From: Candidatus Methylacidiphilales bacterium
GTDB taxonomy: Bacteria > Verrucomicrobiota > Verrucomicrobiia > Methylacidiphilales > CAZTYG01
NCBI GenBank assembly: GCA_033875315.1
Contig: JANRJG010000032.1
Location: forward strand, 1 to 64,000
Reading direction: 5' to 3'
DNA length: 64,000 nucleotides
This document shows positions 61,164 through 64,000 of this stretch, piece after piece. Made by a program: the position numbers and the translations under genes. The stretch's first letter is position 1; every line of letters begins with the position of its first letter. The notes under the pieces were generated by a model. The model saw only the letters and a list, made by a program, of their open reading frames with translations, was not told the origin of the DNA and ran no database searches.

Positions 61164-62563
61164 GGTTCGTTTTCTTCCCTTTCGTTTTCGTCTGGCGCTT
61201 CGGTGGCGGTTTCGGGGGTCGAATCGGGCAGGTGGGCGGCGGCGGGGCGGACGTCCAGCTTGCCCGTCACCACGTCCGCCGTCAGCCGCGTCCGGTATTC
61301 CTGCATCAGCGCGATTTCTCGCTCCGTCCGGGCGATTAGCTCGTTGGGTCTGCTCAACTCCGTATCCAACCAATCGCAGATTTCCGTTTGCTGTGCTGTG
61401 GATGGCAGCGCGAACGTGACCCTTCCGACATCGTTCGTGCTCACATTAAATTGCGCCGTTCCTGTGGTGTCCGCCAGCACTTGATCGTAGAAAACGGAGG
61501 TTTGGAGCATGAACACAAGAAACCGGACGAGCAGTTCACGCTCTTCTGGTCGAAATCGAGCTACACGCTGATTGAGCTGCGCGGGCATGTCGCCCGCCCG
61601 GACGACGGCGAAGTTTCCAAGGCTTCCCGTTTCGCCAATGCTGCCCGACAGCCCATAGAGCACATCGCCTTCCTTGAGTTCAAATCCAGCGACGCAATCT
61701 GCCGGCGCGATGCGAACCGCGTCGGCTAGATCGAGACGTCCCCGGCGCAGGTTGCTCATGCGAATGACGGGAACGCCTGCATCTCTGAACGAATCCGTCT
61801 TGAACGCATATCCCCCTCGAATGCGGCAGACGTTTTTCAGGCGCTGCGGAGTCCATTCTTGCGGGATGTCGCCGAGCCAGGGGATGCCGGAGGGTTTGAG
61901 TGTGGCGTGGGGATCGAGGCCGCGGGTGACGGCGCGGTGGATGATGGCCTGCTTCTGCTCGTTCAGCAGCCCGATCAGCTTCCGCTTCGCCCGGATGAAC
62001 CCGTCGATCTTCTGGTTCGCATGCTCCAGAAACCGCACAATGGCCGCTTGTTCGTCGGGGGGAGGCTGAACGGAGTATATGACTTTGAAATGCTCCGGTC
62101 GGAGACTCCACATGTCGGACGTGATGCCGTAGGACCAACGCTCGGCTTCTTTGGCAAAAGAAGGTGTCCGGTAGAGGTGATGGTAATACCAAGGCGTGCA
62201 GTCCTTGCGGGGTCGCATCACAACGTAGGCTGGACTGATGATGCCGCGAAAGCTGGATGCGCCAACCGCTCCCTGCCAAGCGCGCATCTTGTTGTAGGCG
62301 ATGTCGCCGGGTTGAACGAGTTTGTAAGCGCCCTTGTTGACGTTCGAGCTGTCCTTCTTGGACGTGTCGGTGAGCAGTGCTTTCTGCTGGATGATTCCTC
62401 GCGTGATGGTCACGGACAGCATCTCTTCGTTGGGATGATTGCGGTCTTTGACTTCCTCAAACAGCGCACGGTTCGGGAGCAGCGACCAATGGGCCGGAAT
62501 CCGTCCGAGCCATTTCTGCTCCGACTCGTTGTATTCCGAATACGGCTGGAGTCCCTCGATCAT
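61160..62563 (-). CDS. hsdS: Type I restriction enzyme, S subunit
   Basis: HsdS sets the DNA target of the type I enzyme. The 467-residue protein shows two target-recognition domains (about 10-190 and 245-400), each starting with a [12 protein letters not shown] or [17 protein letters not shown] motif, and two conserved helical regions ([20 protein letters not shown] near 190-209 and [20 protein letters not shown] near 410-440). The C-terminal tail lies in the 94-base repeat. It overlaps the preceding gene and the GIY-YIG gene by ATGA. Confidence 0.95.
   Translation of the reverse strand: MIEGLQPYSEYNESEQKWLGRIPAHWSLLPNRALFEEVKDRNHPNEEMLSVTITRGIIQQKALLTDTSKKDSSNVNKGAYKLVQPGDIAYNKMRAWQGAVGASSFRGIISPAYVVMRPRKDCTPWYYHHLYRTPSFAKEAERWSYGITSDMWSLRPEHFKVIYSVQPPPDEQAAIVRFLEHANQKIDGFIRAKRKLIGLLNEQKQAIIHRAVTRGLDPHATLKPSGIPWLGDIPQEWTPQRLKNVCRIRGGYAFKTDSFRDAGVPVIRMSNLRRGRLDLADAVRIAPADCVAGFELKEGDVLYGLSGSIGETGSLGNFAVVRAGDMPAQLNQRVARFRPEERELLVRFLVFMLQTSVFYDQVLADTTGTAQFNVSTNDVGRVTFALPSTAQQTEICDWLDTELSRPNELIARTEREIALMQEYRTRLTADVVTGKLDVRPAAAHLPDSTPETATEAPDENEREENEP
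61239..61332. repeat. 94-bp direct repeat flanking the GIY-YIG gene, copy 2
   Basis: This copy lies inside the intact hsdS tail and matches 60269-60362 with one mismatch. Together with copy 1 it flanks 876 bases that include the whole nuclease gene. Confidence 0.9.
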
Positions 62564-64000
62564 AGCGTGCTGAACCAGGTCTTGAGTTTTTGCGCCATGA
62601 GGTGGCGACGGGTTTCGAGGAAGGCGTCGTATTCCGGAATGTCGCCATCCAGGAGGGTCTCGGGCAGGCAATTCTCGCGGAGGTTGGCGCGAAGCTCGGC
62701 CTCATCGGTGATCCCGCCGTATTTGACCGTTCCCCCCCGGACCTGCTCCGCCAGTTCGGCAAAGTAGATGTGCGGCGAGGTGTTGCTGATGGCGATGTTG
62801 ATCTCGCTCTGGGCGAGGACGAAATTGGCGATCTGGTTGTAGCGCCCTTTGGAGAGGTCGTGTTCCCGTTTGAGCCAATCCTTGGGATAGACGTGGTGCA
62901 CGTCGGTGCGGTTGAGCAGGAGGTCGCGCACAGTGATGTCGCGCGAGAGAAAGCCCTTGTCGCCGAGCTTGGCCTGGGCGGCGCGGAAGGCATGGAAGTA
63001 AGGGCTGGTCGAGGAGGAGGTCTCCATCTCCTGGGGCAGGAGGTTTTGCCAATAGCTGTCGCTGAGTTCCGCTTCGATGACGGCGTTGGCGTAGGAGGCG
63101 AGGCCGCGCGCCTCGATCTGGCGGATGTCGAAGTCGAAATTCGACTCGGGGTTGCCCGCGTAGCGTCCGGTCAGAACACTCATGACATACCAGCGGCGGA
63201 CGAGCCGCTCAAGATCGGCGGCGGGCATGCCCTCGGCGCGACCGCGGAGGTAGATAATATAGGCGAAGTTCACGCCGTTCTGGCCCCCGATGAGGCTGCT
63301 GTTCACGAAGCCGGCGGAGCGGAGCGTCATGACAAGACGGTCGTAGTGCGTCTTGCTCATGAAATTGAGGATGCCGGTCTTGAGCTTGGCGAAGGATTGC
63401 TCGGCGATGGCGTCTTCGTATTGCTTGGTCTCGAAATTACGGCCGGAGAGGAGGGCGACGAGGTCCTGGAGCTTGCCCCGGCCGAATTCTGAGGTGAAGG
63501 CGACCCGAAGCATGTCGGTGTAGGCCGGGTCGTAGAGGTCGTCGTTCACCTCGGCCAGCCACGCGAGCTTTGGGTAAAACTCGGAGGCGGCGAAGGCGGC
63601 ATCGCCATTTTTGATGCGGGCATGAAACTCGGGCGCGACGGCAAGATGGCAGAAGTAGTCGATAGCTTTGCGCAGGAGGTTGCCGCCGTAGGTTTCGTTC
63701 GCGGCGATCTTGGACATAGCGAAGTCGGCCTGGCTGAGAGACGCCCCGGCGGAGTTCACCCGGATGAAAATCTCGGTCACGGTCTCGATGTCGAGATCCT
63801 CGGCGAGATCGATGATGCCGACGTGGTTGTTGATGATCTTGCGCAGCTTTTCGAGAGTGGAGAACAGAACGTCGGCATCCACACCGGGGTTGGCCTCGCA
63901 GTATCTTTTGGTGAGTTGGAGAAGTTTGACCTCCGGAGAGAAAAGCTCGGCCACATCGGGAATCCACGCGGCGTTCTTGCTGATGGCGGGGTTGTTGACC
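62560..64000 (-). CDS. DUF262/DUF1524 (GmrSD-type) protein, partial
   Basis: The frame is open at the right window edge, so the N-terminus is missing; the visible part is 479 residues. It contains the DUF262 segment [25 protein letters not shown] and a C-terminal DUF1524 HNH-like motif [17 protein letters not shown], as in GmrSD-type restriction enzymes, which cleave modified DNA. Its stop overlaps the hsdS start by ATGA, so it belongs to the same operon. It may add a second defence activity to the type I locus. Confidence 0.88.
   Translation of the reverse strand, partial: VNNPAISKNAAWIPDVAELFSPEVKLLQLTKRYCEANPGVDADVLFSTLEKLRKIINNHVGIIDLAEDLDIETVTEIFIRVNSAGASLSQADFAMSKIAANETYGGNLLRKAIDYFCHLAVAPEFHARIKNGDAAFAASEFYPKLAWLAEVNDDLYDPAYTDMLRVAFTSEFGRGKLQDLVALLSGRNFETKQYEDAIAEQSFAKLKTGILNFMSKTHYDRLVMTLRSAGFVNSSLIGGQNGVNFAYIIYLRGRAEGMPAADLERLVRRWYVMSVLTGRYAGNPESNFDFDIRQIEARGLASYANAVIEAELSDSYWQNLLPQEMETSSSTSPYFHAFRAAQAKLGDKGFLSRDITVRDLLLNRTDVHHVYPKDWLKREHDLSKGRYNQIANFVLAQSEINIAISNTSPHIYFAELAEQVRGGTVKYGGITDEAELRANLRENCLPETLLDGDIPEYDAFLETRRHLMAQKLKTWFSTL

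Overview
The window looks like a chromosomal segment of a high-GC Gram-negative bacterium, most probably of the Verrucomicrobiota (PVC group). Supporting this are futalosine-pathway menaquinone synthesis (mqnC), an outer-membrane beta-barrel gene, FabV as enoyl reductase, a FecR-domain protein, many NtrC-family regulators and several families of palindromic intergenic repeats. No rRNA or other decisive taxonomic marker is present, so the phylum is an inference. Two parS-like sites inside mnmG, and recF further on, suggest replication-origin-proximal DNA.

Layout. 0-2.7 kb: a possible structured RNA, a secreted MBG/Ig-like protein, a decayed REP-associated transposase beside a palindromic element, and a DUF4410-type lipoprotein. 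2.9-11.3 kb: mnmG, SPFH, ExoD and TerC membrane proteins, a sodium:solute symporter, an ATP-grasp-like protein and a DedA-SET pair. 11.3-19.5 kb: two repeat elements, an ECF sigma factor with a VWA protein, prfA, rpmE and the type II fatty-acid cluster fabD-fabG-acpP-fabF. 19.7-27.7 kb: two small proteins, upp, a parvulin lipoprotein, a DUF1232 protein, tRNA-Gln, a glucuronokinase-like GHMP kinase overlapping a nucleotidyltransferase, a soluble Hanks kinase, mqnC, a VapBC module and a Dabb protein. 27.8-33.7 kb: an AddB/AddA-like recombination nuclease pair. 33.9-40.2 kb: a glycine-rich RRM protein, a glycosyltransferase, FecR and beta-barrel genes, a secreted nuclease, tatC and miaB. 40.2-46.8 kb: a signalling block with a hybrid kinase, a KinB/AlgB-like pair with an abnormal sigma54 loop, and a second NtrC-type regulator. 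46.8-52.1 kb: pdxH, a PAP2 phosphatase, purB, a second copy of a repeat, recF and fabV.

52.4-64.0 kb is an accessory region read entirely on the minus strand. It begins with a glycosyltransferase and two radical SAM/SPASM proteins. It continues with a tightly coupled defence operon in transcription order: DUF262/DUF1524 (cut by the window edge), hsdS, a tandem-HTH GIY-YIG nuclease, a 65-residue duplicate of the HsdS tail, a DUF4268 protein, a PLD-like protein and hsdR. No hsdM is in the window. Nearly every junction is an ATGA overlap. The nuclease gene sits between two 94-bp direct copies of the hsdS tail, one base different. This looks like a cassette that inserted into the specificity gene and brought a replacement end. 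It is the best candidate for something undescribed.

All calls come from reading the sequence and translated proteins. No database search, structure prediction or codon statistics were run.
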